Of a DNA stretch of 64,000 nucleotides, positions 10,550 through 23,085 are shown one piece after another (the first letter of the stretch is position 1; the number at the start of each line of letters is the position of its first letter). The notes below the pieces were generated by a model, which was not told the origin of the DNA, did not search any database, and worked only from the letters and a program-made list of their open reading frames with translations. A program made the position numbers and the translations under genes. This DNA comes from Macrobrachium rosenbergii (Eukaryota; Arthropoda; Malacostraca; Decapoda; Palaemonidae), in NCBI RefSeq assembly GCF_040412425.1, contig NC_089763.1:48817280-48881279 (forward strand), written 5' to 3'.

Positions 10550-10760
10550 ATTATGTAAGGTGACGCCATTAAATTACCAGTGAAATGTGTGTACATTAGT
10601 CAAATTAGAGCCATTGTAGTTAATACACGTCACGTCATAGAGAACGTAAATTTCTTGCATGAGCAAAGTGTGTCGAAGACTGAATTGTAACGTCATTAGT
10701 CTTAATTCAGATCAAATATAGATCCATTGTAAAGTTTACTATTGCGACGTCATAGATGTA
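10550..10760. other. Cluster of ACGTCA-type motifs
   Basis: ggtgacgcca, cacgtcacgtca, taacgtcatt and gcgacgtcat occur at roughly 60-base spacing. ACGTCA is the core of cAMP-response-type elements. They may instead be traces of a decayed tandem repeat. No TATA box or transcript start was recognised. Confidence 0.25.
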
Positions 10761-10896
10761 TTATGATTGACCAAGCTTAAAAGTAGAGGAAATAAACTAA
10801 TGAAGAACCGTACGCTCTTTCATTTAAATCCAAAGTAAAATTTCGAATTTGGGAAGGTTATTCTTAATGAGAAACCATTTTTTTTTGTTTAATTCT

Positions 10897-11245
10897 TAGG
10901 ATCAGCATTGCAATGCCCCGAAGAAGGGAAAGTGCCCTCAGCTGGATGTCATAAATCAGTCGGTTGCCAACTTTGAAGCCGACCCAAAAGGCTTGTTCTC
11001 TATGCTGACAGCTGATCGGCCGAGAAGGGAAAAGCCTGACATCCTTCCCTTGTTCCTTGCCAGACGTCTTTCAGTCTCCTATGTCTCCAGCGACGACTTT
11101 AAGACCCTTCAGATTGTCAAAGAAACTGGTATGCACGGAAAGTCAAAGGAAGGCGTGGTAAGGTTACTGCAAAGACAAACCTTAGCTTACGTTCAACTCA
11201 AATGTCAGTAGTTTCGTACTAAGGCAAATGCTTGGCTGAAGTTTA
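10897..11245 (+). repeat. Left arm of a long inverted repeat (exon-like unit)
   Basis: This stretch matches the reverse complement of 19005-19352 over its whole length, with most positions identical by eye. It starts right after a polypyrimidine tract (ttttttgtttaattcttag), a good 3' splice site. It contains a possible donor (gtggtaagg) near 11157. Two frames can be read. One is open through this copy from 10900 (starts DQHCNAPKKGKCPQL) but is stopped in the other arm. A shorter one (SALQCPEEGKVPSAG, ending VGCQL and a stop) is kept in both arms. It may be an exonised repeat or a duplicated exon. No protein family is recognised. Confidence 0.6.
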
Positions 11246-13400
11246 ATGGAAAAAAACCGTAGACTTCAACGACCAGAATATTGTCCCGAAGCAAAGTGAC
11301 AACCCCGAAAAAATCCCAAGTTCTGGTCCTCTACGGATAACGTGTAAGGAAATCCAAGGGTTGTAAACATACATCCTGAGATTCTGCTTTCCGTTTTCGT
11401 CCAGATTTCGAAACCGTAAGGGGTTCTCTTACGTCTTCTTAGTAGAAAATGGGTCTTGCTGTATGAATTAGACCTCATAGAAAACAGAAAAATAAGAAGC
11501 ATAAGACTGTAACAAAGTTATATGTTTTTCGATCGTATTATGAGCCATCTGATATTGACTTTGTAACTGGCAGAATTCATGTCTTAAGAGCTGTTGAGGA
11601 TAATTTACTTTTAAATATTATTGGAAAGACTATTTTATCCTCATGGTTCAGAGGTAATTATACGTGTTCTTTTCGGTACGGATTTGACTAGAACCCCTTG
11701 ATTATTTTTTAGATGAATTCCCTTTAATTGCACATACTGAAATGGTAGGCCTACATTTTTACTTAACATTTCTATCATTAGATTTCGTTCCTTCAAATAC
11801 CTTTGCCCGACTAAGTTTACCCACATAAATTTGATGCAATGCGTTCAATTATAACTTGTAAAACACTAATCTCCACGATTAGAGGGCCATTTTTAACCAG
11901 AGAAATCGCTGAAAGCTTCCAGTATGACAGAGCTCTTAAAATGGGCATTATTAATGTATATACATTAAATGATTAACTTCACCGTATTTTTTACAGCATC
12001 TGTTATTGATTAGTTTCAATTCTGCATGAAAACGATATTTAATATATTTGCTTGCTTTCGTTTTTGCTTATTAAAATTTTGGTTGCATTTTAGACATCAA
12101 TTGCATTTTTTTGGCCTTGCCCTGTTCAAACTACATGCACCAAAATGTTTGAGCTAAATTTTCGTGATTAACTTTCAATTCAATTAAATCCATGAAGTAT
12201 GGAATATTAATTTATATTCTCAGATGTCTTTCTGAACAAGAGAATTACAGGAATTTCACAAGTAAACCAAACTAAAACTAATTCACTTTTATTTTAAATT
12301 ACAAGTCATCCTTCAGTCTTTGTTTTAACAAAAAGCAATTAATTATATCAAGACACATACAGTCCCTTCCAAAAGCAGACAAGTGACACAAACCCCTTCG
12401 GTGGAACAAGGGCGCCTTTGAAGCACCCCCGCCCTTCCCCCAAAACACTTCGTCTTATAGGACCGGACACCATTCAATGTAAGTGATTGAGTCAGGTAAA
12501 TGGTCAGAGACGTGCAAAGCTAATATCCTCCTGCCCCGTTCTTCCTCCCCCAGCAGGACAGCAGGTCGGACTAACGTCAACCTTCACCGTACACGTGGAC
12601 CACCAGGCCAGTTTAGCTTGTGTGTGATATGGCTTGCAAAAATCCATCCCATAGCCAGGTAATTAGGAAGGAATGTCCAGCACCTAACTGGAACATTCCT
12701 TCGGGTTTTTGAAATTAGGATGTTTTCTCAAATTTCTCAACTTTCAGTTCTTACAAGTCTTTGAAAGTCAGTTTTGTAGTGATCACCAGGACAAGGCTTC
12801 AAGACTACTAATAGTTCTATATTGTGCTTCATATTGATCACCAAATACAAGACTATAAAAATCCCTGCTTGTTTTGTGCCTCAGATTATGGCCACGACTA
12901 AAATTTACATACAAATGAAATCTGGAGTTTAATATTGGACAACAAACTACAAATTCACGTTGCCCACTAAAGTAGCCTACACACTACAGTTACTGGTCAT
13001 ATACTCACTCGAGTAGGCCTACACTACACCAAAAACTGCAACTTAGATTTTTCAAATGAGTGCTGATTAGGAAAAACTTCATGGAAGATTAGTGTTTTTA
13101 ATTTAAACATACCTCAAGATTCGTTTTTAAAATTGCTGACAAACTAAGTTTCAGTAACTGACATTCTAAATTTCGGAGTTTTATCTTCGATAACAATTGC
13201 ACACTTCTTAACGACCTTTATAAACATTGTAATTTTGCACGAATCTTGGGTTTGTTCAGTTAGTCAAGATAGAATTACCGACCCCCAATCCTGTTCGTCA
13301 CTAATTAGCGTTTTCCCGGTTAGTGAACTCCTGATTCTTGAAGTTGCAGGTACCTTTATATAAAAAAAATTCCCAAGAATACTAAACCTTTATTCTCGTG
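11246..13400. other. No gene recognised; AT-rich, one hairpin
   Basis: Contains a hairpin at 12667-12702 (aaggaatg.tccag pairing with ctggaacattcctt). A less AT-rich block at 12370-12640 has no identifiable frame. The open frames at 11266-11826 show no motif. Confidence 0.35.
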
Positions 13401-14454
13401 AGTACCATTAGGCAAAATCCACTCTGGAAATGACAAAATTTCTAGGTAAAAAAAAAATTCTCGACTAACATACTTTCTGGTAAAAAAAAAAAAAAAAACT
13501 CTCCATAACTGACACTTTCTGGGATAAAAACTCTCTCAACAAGACGAACTTTGGTAGGCAAGTATCTCAGTTAAACTGATTCTACCTGAAAAAAAAAACA
13601 CCTTCAGGTTAAAAAAATACATTTCATGGCTAAAAACTGACAAACAAACACTTTACAATGACAAATAAAATCAAACCATACTTTTTGGGGAAACAATTTT
13701 CCCAGGCTAATAAACTCTGGGACAACAAACAAAAACTTCATTGAGGAAAATACCTCCGAAGCAAAAGATTCGTATAGAGACATTTCTGGCAGTAGAAAAC
13801 TTGTAAACCAACAGAATTTTTGGTTAAAAATTCACAAACTAATAATTTCCAGGCGAAACAAAAACCTCCCTTAATCAACAGGCTTTAAAAGAAACTTCAT
13901 CCAAATTTCATGCAAACATACAGGTACAAACAAGTCAACAAAGGAAACAACTCCTCCAAAGTAAATTTCAAAACAAACAATTTCAAACTCCCAAACTAAT
14001 GGTACAAACAAGTCAAAAAAGAAAAAAAAGTCACACTTTCCAGGCAAACAACTCCTCCAAAGTGACCCAATTTCCAGGTACATAAACTCTCACCCAAACA
14101 TACACAATTTTGGGCAACACCTCTCCCAAACATACACACTTTTTAGGCAAAACCTCTCCTAAACATACACAATTTTTAGGTAAAACTTCTCCCAAACATA
14201 CATCCTTTTTATGCAAAATCTCTCCCAAACATACACACTTTCCAGGCAAAAAAAACTTTCGGAATGACATTTTTAGGCAAAACTTTGAGCTTAAAACTCA
14301 CGGTATATGAAGCCTTTTAAGCCAGGAACTCATGGATCATAAGATTAACTCCCAGACTAATAGACAAACTTACCCAAACCAGAAGAATTCATATAAGATG
14401 AAAAAACAAACTCTAAGAAAAACGCAAAATTTACACCAGAGCGAAAAATATATC
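13401..14454. repeat. Degenerate left flank of the 32-33-base minisatellite
   Basis: Variants of 'actttctaggnaaaa' recur at loose spacing. At 14092-14253 about five copies of a 33-base unit (cccaaacatacacacttttt followed by aggcaaaacctct) are clear. The minus-strand frame 14031-14270 (CVCLGEVLPK repeated) and the plus-strand frame 14110-14310 are translations of this repeat, not genes. Confidence 0.6.
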
Positions 14455-15770
14455 TAATAGACTTTCTAGAAAAGGAATCGCAAACAAACTGACTTTCTAG
14501 AAATAAGAATTGCAAACTAACAGACTTTCTAGACACAGGAATCACAAAATGAGAGACTTGCTAGCCATAGGAATCACAAACTAACAGACTTTCTAGCCAA
14601 AGGAATCCCAAACTAACAGGCTTTCTAACCATAGGAATTACAACTTAACAGACTTTCTAGCCAAAGGAATCACAAACTAACAGGCTTTCTAGCCATAGGA
14701 ATCACAAACTGACAGACTTTCTAACCATAAGAATCACAAACTAACATACTTTCTAACAATAAGAATCACAAACTAACAGACTTGCTAGCCAAAGGGATCT
14801 CAAACTAATAGACTATCTAGCCATAGGAATCACAAAATAACAAACCTGCTAGCCATAGGAATCACAAACTAACAGACTTTCTAGACAAAGGAATCGCAGA
14901 ATAACAGACTTTCTAGCCAAATCGCAAAATAACAGACTGTCTAGCCATAGGAATCACAAACTAACAGACTTTCTAGCCATAGGAATCACAAACTAACAGA
15001 CTTTTTAGACAAAGGAATCGCAAACTTACAAACTTTCTAGCCAAAGGAATCACAAAATAAGAGATTTTCTAGCCATTGGAATCACAAACTAACAGACTTT
15101 CTAACCAAGGAATAACAAATCACAGACTTTTTAGACAAAGGAATCGCAAACTAACTGACTTTCTAACCGTAGGAATCACAAACTAAAAGATTTTCTAGCT
15201 ATAGGAATCACAAACTAAGAGACTTTCTAGCGAAAGGAATCACAAACTAGCAGACTTTCTAGCCAAAGGAATCACAAACTAACAGACTTTCTAACCAAAT
15301 GAATAAAAAATAAGAGACTTTTTAGACAAAGGAACCGCAAACTATCAGACTTTCTAGCCATAGAAATCACAAACTAACAGACTTGCTAGCCAAAGGAATC
15401 CCAAACTAGTAGACTTTCTAGCCATAGGAATCACAAACTACAAACTTCCTAGCCATAGGAATCACTAACTAACAGATTTTCTAGCCAAAGGAATCCCAAA
15501 CTAGTAGACTTCCTAGACAAAGGAATCGCAAACTAACAAAATTTCTAGCCAAAGGAATCACAAAATAACAGCCTTTCTAGTCATAGGAATCACAAACTAA
15601 CACTTTCTAGAAAAATGAACCGCAAACTAACAGACTTTCTAGCCCAAGGAATCACAAACTAACAGACTCTCTAGAAATAGGAATCACAAACTAACAGACT
15701 GTCCAGCCGTAGGAATCACAAACTAACAGACTCTCTAGCCAAAGGAATCACAACAGACTTTCTAGACAGA
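14455..15770. repeat. 32-base minisatellite core, about 40 units
   Basis: Head-to-tail units of a 32-base period built from aaaggaatcacaaactaaca and gactttctagcc. Units fall into variants at the ccatagg, ccaaagg and acaaaggaatcgc position. The last variant recurs near 14881, 15007, 15131, 15322 and 15510, that is, every four or six units. There are no unique spacers between units, so it is not a CRISPR array. No satellite name is recognised. Confidence 0.9.
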
Positions 15771-16480
15771 AAAAAAATGCAAGCAAACAGACTTTTTAGT
15801 TAAAGTATCCAAAGTAACAGACTTTCTACAAACAGATGCAGACTAACAAGACTTCCAAAGCCAAAAAGAAAGAAAAAAAAATTATTTGTTGCAAGAGCAA
15901 TAACTGAGAGGCTACCAGTAAAATTCACAATTTAACAGACTCTCTAGCAAAACTAAATCAGACGTCTCGAAAGCCAAGGTATTATCAAAGCTAACAGACT
16001 TCATTGAAGGCAGAACCATGACGTTTAACAGACTTCAGTGAAGGCAGAACCATGACGTTAACAGCCTTCCTGAAGGTAAAACACCGCAAACTAACAGACT
16101 ATATCACAGTAAAAGCAACACACAGACATAAAATCATAAAAATGTAAAAAAATATCAATTACTTTAGAGAGAATACAAACTAGCGTACATTCTAAACCCA
16201 AAAGTATTACAAAGCAAGATCGCCTGAATTAAAAAATATAAAAAAGATTTTCTGAAAGCAAACTATCATAAGGATCAGACTTTCTCGTGCAAGTTTCAGA
16301 GAAATTGACTTTCTAAAAGTAAAAGTATCACACAGTGACAAACTTCCCACATCCAAAAATGTCACAAGAAACTTCAATGCAAAACGTCAAATGAAACATC
16401 CCCAAAACTCAGTCACCGAAACGTGAATCGCAGACTAACAAACTTAAAAAATCAAACGATCATAAACCAATAGACTTTCT
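15771..16480. repeat. Degenerate right flank of the minisatellite
   Basis: Unit traces (aacagactttct) become progressively mutated. Includes a recent local duplication near 15995-16065, where gaaggcagaaccatgacgtt occurs twice. Confidence 0.6.
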
Positions 16481-17131
16481 ACACCAAAATCCAGCAGGAG
16501 CAAAAACTTCTTAAATCCCAAATGATCATAAACCGATAATTTTTTTCTTTGAATCCTGGACTTGTTTCAGATACCAGCAGCAAACACTTTTGAAACTTTA
16601 TCATCATGTCCTCAGATGCTACTAATGATGATGAATCCTGATTCTGCCATAGTGCACCAAAAAGGCATTGCCGGATTATCACAATTAAGGCCTGACGCCT
16701 AAGTCCACTGTCACTACAATACCAGGCTATCACAAACGCACTTATCTGAATGTCCAACACCACTCTAGTTGTCACTATCCAATTTTCAACAAATCTTAAC
16801 ATGACCGACCTTTAGTATTCACAATCAAGCCATTATCAAGCTTTCACCGAGCTTCGATCTTTATCAGATTCCAAAAGTTAATTATCGTAGGATCACACTA
16901 TGAATCCCAAGATATCAGAGCAAGGACTTGATTAAACCACAAACCACCATCAGAAAAAAAATACTTATTTAATGCTGACTACGGTCAATCAGCTTCCTGA
17001 CTGACATTACTGTATCAAAGCTCAGATAACCACTACACAAATTCACTGACATCCAGGAAGGGAAATTGCACATCAACACAAAACCAGGAAATATCTAACC
17101 TACATCATAATCAGTGTCTTAAGTTACTGAA
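16481..17131. other. No gene recognised
   Basis: The minus-strand open frame 16479-16802 (107 codons) has no recognisable motif or splice support and is treated as chance. Confidence 0.3.
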
Positions 17132-17350
17132 AAATCACCTGACATTCTAGTGACTTCTTAGGGTACAATGTGACTTCTCAGGGTACAATGACTCGGTAAG
17201 GCCTGCCAAGATAATTTTTGGAGTAACGAGGAGGCTACACCAATGCCTCAAGTTACCTAAGATGAAGTATATGAACTGTAAATCACCTGGCATTCTAGTG
17301 ATTTCTCAAGGCACGATGATTCAGTAAGGCCTGCCACGACCATTTTGGAG
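17132..17350. repeat. Direct duplication, about 148-base offset
   Basis: aaatcacctgacattctag at 17132 recurs as aaatcacctggcattctag at 17280. Both are followed by ggtaaggcctgcca or gtaaggcctgcca and ttttggag. The first copy has an extra internal doubling of gtgacttctcagggtacaat. Confidence 0.65.
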
Positions 17351-19004
17351 GCATCTGAATATTTACAAAGCAGTAAAATCAAGTCTCTATTCACGTATTC
17401 TCCCAGCAACAAAATACTACAAAAAATTCTGGACCACCATTACTTAAGCACCTCATATCAGGGACATGCATGACCAATTCCAAGAGCAGGACAAACTCAC
17501 TAAACCAGCACAACAGTTTAAATTTCTACAGACATCCAAAGGAAGCTTGTGAACACCCGAAGCCACCTAACCATTGTAAACTGATGTAAACATTTAAAAT
17601 AAAATTAGCACTGAAGGTTTCTGCAATGTCTGAAATGAAATGAAAACTAACTTCTCCATAGCATTTGATTCATCTAAATCTTAAACTTTCCATGGGACTA
17701 CTTATATAAAGATTAAGCCTTACATTAGAAAGGTAACCTAAAAATGATGACAGTTTTCTCATTCATTTAAGTGACAGGGAAAACCTTTGTTTATAAAGTT
17801 CATCTTTTGCATTCAATAAAGTCTGGATATTACTTTATACAGCATCAAAATCTCAGTTTTGTTTCTGTCAATTTTAGATCAAAGAATTTAATCAAAATTC
17901 CCCCACGATCAACAAAATGAGTTTTGTCTAATTACTGACGACGTTATGAACTTTTCAAGTGTCTCACACAAATTCTAAATTGGCCATAGTGGTATTTAGC
18001 CCTTCTTTATTTCAAGTACACGAATGAAATGTGAGCCTAAGACAAAGAGGTGTTTGAGCCCCAAGCTGGTACCCCCTTTTGAAATGGCGGCATGTGTCAT
18101 AAATATAATTAAATGTTTTGTCAAATACTTTACGAAAAGGATAACTTTTAACTTCTCAAATCTTCTGATAGGCTTTACATATTTTAAGACATCTGGCAGG
18201 ATATAAAAGATATTCAGTACCTCAAGAATAAACTTGTGGAACATTTTCATGTAAGCAAGTGTTAAAAAAAAAACTAGCATGTGATGCAGTCTGTTAAATC
18301 CAACATCAGTAAATATGACAAATTCTGCCCAATAATCTTGGTCAAAGATGCTCTACAAGTTAGAAATTTCCATATTACATAACCAAATTGACGTGAACTT
18401 GGCCAGGAAATGGTATTTTAAATAACAGAATCTAATTATAAAAAAAAACAAAGACAACGTGACAATTCAGAAAAAACATTTTCCAAAATGAAAATTTTCC
18501 TTATAAATTAAAGATTATGAAGTTATGCAAACTCGTATAGAGTATTTCAGCATCTAACTGTACTAAATACTTTTAGTCAATTATCCATAAAAAACAATCT
18601 TATATATAAATATAACTGAAAACTGATTAAATAACTCTCTTCACAAATACTCACAAATAAATTTATACTCAGCTCTAAGGAAAGTGTCAGCTACAAAGCC
18701 AACTAGACAATGGTTAATACATTCGATAATACATACACCATAACCACAAAACTTTAACTTAATTATTTTTCTTTTTCTATGAGATTTAATATAAGACAAG
18801 TTCTGCAACAAGACGTGGGAGAAAATCCAGTACGAAATCTCAAAAACCGAAAAGAGATTCACAAAATGTCTGAAATCATCGGATTTCTTAAACGTTTTTC
18901 ATAGAGTGAACAAGGATTTTTTTTGGGGGGGATGGCCACTACACTTCGTTTGATACAAAATTATGGATTGAAAATCTACAGATTCACTACACCAGATTAT
19001 AAGA
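17351..19004. other. No gene recognised
   Basis: AT-rich sequence inside the segment bracketed by the inverted arms. Overlapping frames on both strands at 18.0-18.3 kb are taken as chance. Confidence 0.35.
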
Positions 19005-19352
19005 TACATGTCAAGCAAGCATTTGCCTACATACGAACTCACAGCCCATTAGAGTGGACATAAGATGAGGCTTGCTTCAGCAGTAACCTTACCACTCTCT
19101 CCTTAGACTTTCTGTACATAAGTTTCCAATGATAGTTTGAAGGGTCTAAAGTTCCTCACTAGCGACACAGAAAACTGAAAGACGTCTGGGAAAGCGCAAA
19201 GGAAGTATGTAAGGCTTTTCCCATCTCGGCCAATCAGCTGTCAGCTTAGAAAACAGCCCTTTGGGTCGGCTTCAAAGTTGGCAACCTACTGGTTTATGAC
19301 CTCCAGCTGAGGGCACTTTCCCTCCTTCGGGACATTGCAATGCTGACCCAAG
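19005..19352 (-). repeat. Right arm of the long inverted repeat (exon-like unit)
   Basis: Reverse complement of the arm at 10897-11245. The longer frame of the left arm is stopped here (a TCG codon reads TAG, further stops follow). The shorter frame SALQCPEGGKVPSAG, ending VGCQL and a stop, survives with conservative changes. Outer ends of both arms share ctt(a/g)gg(a)tcagcattgcaatg, and both read inward, like very long terminal inverted repeats. Confidence 0.6.
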
Positions 19353-19785
19353 AGTCCTTTATTGTAAGTCTTTCCAGTTTTCTACACAGTGTATACATAC
19401 ATACAAACATACAAATTATATAATGTGATGACTTCTGCACTTCAACTTTCGCCCTTTAATAGTGCGCAAAAATTCTGAGTTTTCTTTATACGGTTGAGGT
19501 TTGCAGGTTAATTTCTATTTCTTACAGGCACTGCTCTAGTTCCCACTTGGTCCTCAGTACTAAACACAATAAGCCTTACTTCTCAAATATTATGAGAAGA
19601 TGAAAATCTTAACTTAATCTCACTACAAAAACTGAACTACTCAAAATCTACAACAAAAACTCAAGAATTCACTTAACAATATGGTGGCAAAATAAAATAA
19701 AATATTTTGACATTCACAGATTTACATGAGTTTCATGCCCGAACAATCTACGATCAAATACCTATTATCACGTACAAATGAGCAC
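19353..19785. other. No gene recognised
   Basis: AT-rich sequence outside the right inverted arm. Short tacatacataca run near 19395. No frame or known repeat. Confidence 0.35.
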
Positions 19786-20475
19786 CTTTAATTGTGTAGC
19801 TTACGTGTGTGTTTAGAGTAGGAATTTAATTGCGAAAATGCTAAGAGTGAGGTACTGAATCCCTTTAGCTGGGGGTAATGACTAAAACTCCTTGATATGT
19901 AGTTGAAGTGTGTAGTTAAAGTGTGTATTTTGAGTAAGAATATAATTGCGAAACTGATTCGAGTGAGGTACTTCATCCCTATGTCTGGAAGTAATAGCAA
20001 AAACTCCTTGGTGTGTAGTTTAGTGTGTGTTTAGTGTAGGCATGTAAGTGTGAAAACGGTAAGAGTGAGGTGCTTAATCCTTATGTCTGGAAGCAATGGC
20101 AAAAACTCCTTGGTGTGTAGTAAAAGTGTATGAGTGTATTTAGAGTAAGAATGTGTTTGAAAATGGTAAGAATGAGGTGCTTAATCCCTGTGTCTGGCAG
20201 TAATAGCAAAAGCTCCTTGGTGTGTAGTTTAAAAGTGTGTAGTTTAAAAGTGTGTAGTTTAGTGCGTATTTGGTGCAGGTATGCAAGTGTGAAAATGGTA
20301 AGAGTGAGGCACTTAATCGCTGTGTCTGGAAGTAATAGGAAAAATTCCTTGGTGTGTAGTTTAAAAATGTGTAGTTTAGTGCGTGTTTGGTGCAGGTATG
20401 CAAGTGTGAAAATGGTAAGAGTGAGGTACTTAATCCCTGTATCTGGAAGTAACGGCAAAAACACTTACGTGTACA
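19786..20475. repeat. Tandem repeat, about six units of 100-130 bases
   Basis: The block (a)aaactccttggtgtgtagtt, then gtgtgaaaatggtaagagtg, then a 'tctggaagtaat' segment, repeats about six times. Internal doublings of gtgtagtttaaaa make unit length vary. Long open frames on both strands (20081-20652) are by-products of the repeat. Confidence 0.75.
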
Positions 20476-20677
20476 GTGTGTATGTGGGGTGGGGGCTATG
20501 GTGGGTTTGTGGGTTTGTGGTGTGAAGATTTCAGCAAAGCAGCACAAGAATCTCCGAGTAGAGAATGATGCTTTAAAACATGTAAGGCATACAAGGCAGC
20601 TTGGGAAGACTATGTAATGATTCTTCAAAATACTACATAAAAGCTTAGGCAAAACACAAAATGTGCAGAGGTGCTTC

Positions 20678-20681
<4 letters not shown>

Positions 20682-20750
<69 letters not shown>
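20682..20750. repeat. (GA)n microsatellite
   Basis: About 34 uninterrupted GA units. The minus-strand SLSLSL frame across it is an artefact. Confidence 0.95.
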
Positions 20751-20752
<2 letters not shown>

Positions 20753-23085
20753 TGAAATCTCCCTGAAGTAAAAGCAAGTGGATTTTATTATAGCACGAAA
20801 TGTGCTGGTTTTCTTTTGCCAAGTGTTCAAGTGATCAGAACTCCTTCTACAGTACAAAAAGAGTGTAATTCTTTAGCTTCCAATTTGTGTTGTAAATATG
20901 TAAAGTGATTCTGTTTAATGCCTTTGAGGAGACTAAAGAAATGCCCTTGAATGTGTAGACTTTGTGATTTCAAGTTCATTAAGAGTGAGGTCTAATTCGA
21001 ATGGAAAGCTGAGAGGAAGAAGTATGGGCAATATCTTAGTTATTTGATTTTACAAAAATATCCAGTTTCTATAGCCAATAACTTTGCAAAAAACTATTGG
21101 CTCTTTAGATTTCTGCCGAGGTTAGCCAACGAGGAAAATCTGTATAGCTGTGAGTCTCCATATTCAAAGTTTATCAAACCTAGATTGTCATGTCCACACA
21201 GCGTACCACAAACAAGGAGACAATGGATACTGATATAATTTTCTTGGTTTTTGGTTGTGCTGAGAAATAACAAAGGCAATAATTGCTTTTTCTAGCAATA
21301 TGAAAGCTGAGACTTGATGAGAACTGAGCAAAAAGTTGAAATGCAGAAGTCCTTGTACAATAAAATCAGTACACAATAAACAATTTGGTATACAATAATT
21401 TTCCCATTATTTAAATTTCAAAGTTAAATTTCTAACAATAACGGTTAACTGAATTTTGATTTGATCTGGTTACTTAAAATCAATGGGAATAGTATGAAAC
21501 ATGCTAAAAAAAATATTAATAACTTAACCTAAGATATCTCCTTATGTCAAGACACTGTTCCATTGGGAATTCCAAAATTTACGAAACCTCTAACTCAGAC
21601 TTAATGAATGTGAATTTCTTAAACACTTTACGTTAACAAAGCCATAAGCATCAAAGATATACCTTGTTATAACGTAACTACATTTTCCAAACTTTCAACT
21701 CTTCTGACAAGGTATCATTTTCGACAAATATTCGAAATATCCTTTGTGCCTGTAATGACCTGTACTTCAAATGGCTCCTTGTTTACATGGCTTCATTGTA
21801 ATCATTCTTAAGGAAAGTTTACTTGTAACCATAATCCCTAATTAATAATATCAGTTAATTAAACAGCAACTATCCTAATCCCTAAGAAATCAACTAAGAA
21901 ATGAAATGTCCCTTTTATAATAAAGGTAAAAAAATTATTTAGTGCTCCAGTAAAAGTATTACTGACTAGGCCTCAAGATGATTTTAATCTTCCTATAATA
22001 TTTCCATAAAAAACAAATTATCCTCAAGTAATGCATTCAATATGACTGAGTCATTTACCTAAAATACCATTATCAGTATCGCAAATACCCCTTAAAGTAA
22101 CAGTCAAATTTAGAGTTAACTTATTAAATAATTTACCTATTATGCATTTGACAATAATGTCAAACTGACCTCAAAGTAACAATTCAATTTGGAACTTTCC
22201 CATGCAAGCAGTGTCTTGAAATATGCAGATGCCATGATAATATTGCTCTTGATAAGATACTCTCCAATACAAGTATTTACAGTATTAAATTTGAACTGTG
22301 TTATGTTTAGTGTTAAGAAAGATGCATTATTTTCATGGCAAACAACGTACAAAATTCACAGAGCATCGCTCCACTGCTTGAAAATAATTACAAGCTACAT
22401 TCTGAAATATCTTCTCTCTTCTTAGCGTACGCATGTTAATGCTTCTGGTTGTGATATCTTCCCTGTATTCAACAAAATCTTTAGCAACTTAAGTTTTAAA
22501 GTAAAATTACCAATGCTTACACTAATCTTACAATAACGGAGACTTTGAGGCTATTACAAAATTAGTTCTCAATAAAGTGTAACGTAAATCAATACCCAAA
22601 ATAAACTGTGGATTAAAGCTACGAGGAGTCTATGAGAATCTCAACTCCAAGTCCTCACTACGATGAAAGCTAGTTTAAGAGTATTTTCAAGAGATATTGA
22701 CAAAAAAAAAAAATAAACAAAATAAACATAAGCTTTAAATATCTATTCTATGAGGGGTCTTACCTCACAGATTTTATTCTACAAAACTATTCCTAACTGT
22801 ATTGACTACCACGAAGACAATCCATATCAGTGAAACTATTTTTTGAACAAATGAACTTTTGCAATGGCCAAATATGAACTTCAGGGAGATGACTGAAAAT
22901 AATAAGACTAAAATACTTTTAACCTCGTGTGACCTTCGTACCCAGGCAAGTATGCATTGAACAATGACCTACTGGAAAGGGCATATCAAAACTAAGTTGA
23001 TGAAAAAACTATTCTTTAAACTTACGTGATTTCTCGATAAAATGAGTCAAAATGCAGCCATGACTATAAAATATTTATTATTACA
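20751..23085. other. No gene recognised
   Basis: AT-rich. Short open frames without motifs. Possibly very old tandem-repeat material like that at 23.1-24.1 kb, but no clear period before 23.09 kb. Confidence 0.35.

Noticed and set aside
14455..15770. CRISPR-like array of 32-base repeats
   Set aside because: Units are contiguous with no unique spacers, the genome is eukaryotic, and units vary as in a minisatellite.
16479..16802. 107-codon minus-strand frame
   Set aside because: No recognisable motif, no splice or polyadenylation context, and AT-driven composition at the decayed edge of the minisatellite.
20081..20652. Overlapping 127-170-codon frames on both strands
   Set aside because: They arise from the 100-130-base tandem repeat. 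Both strands are open equally and no splice or start context supports either.
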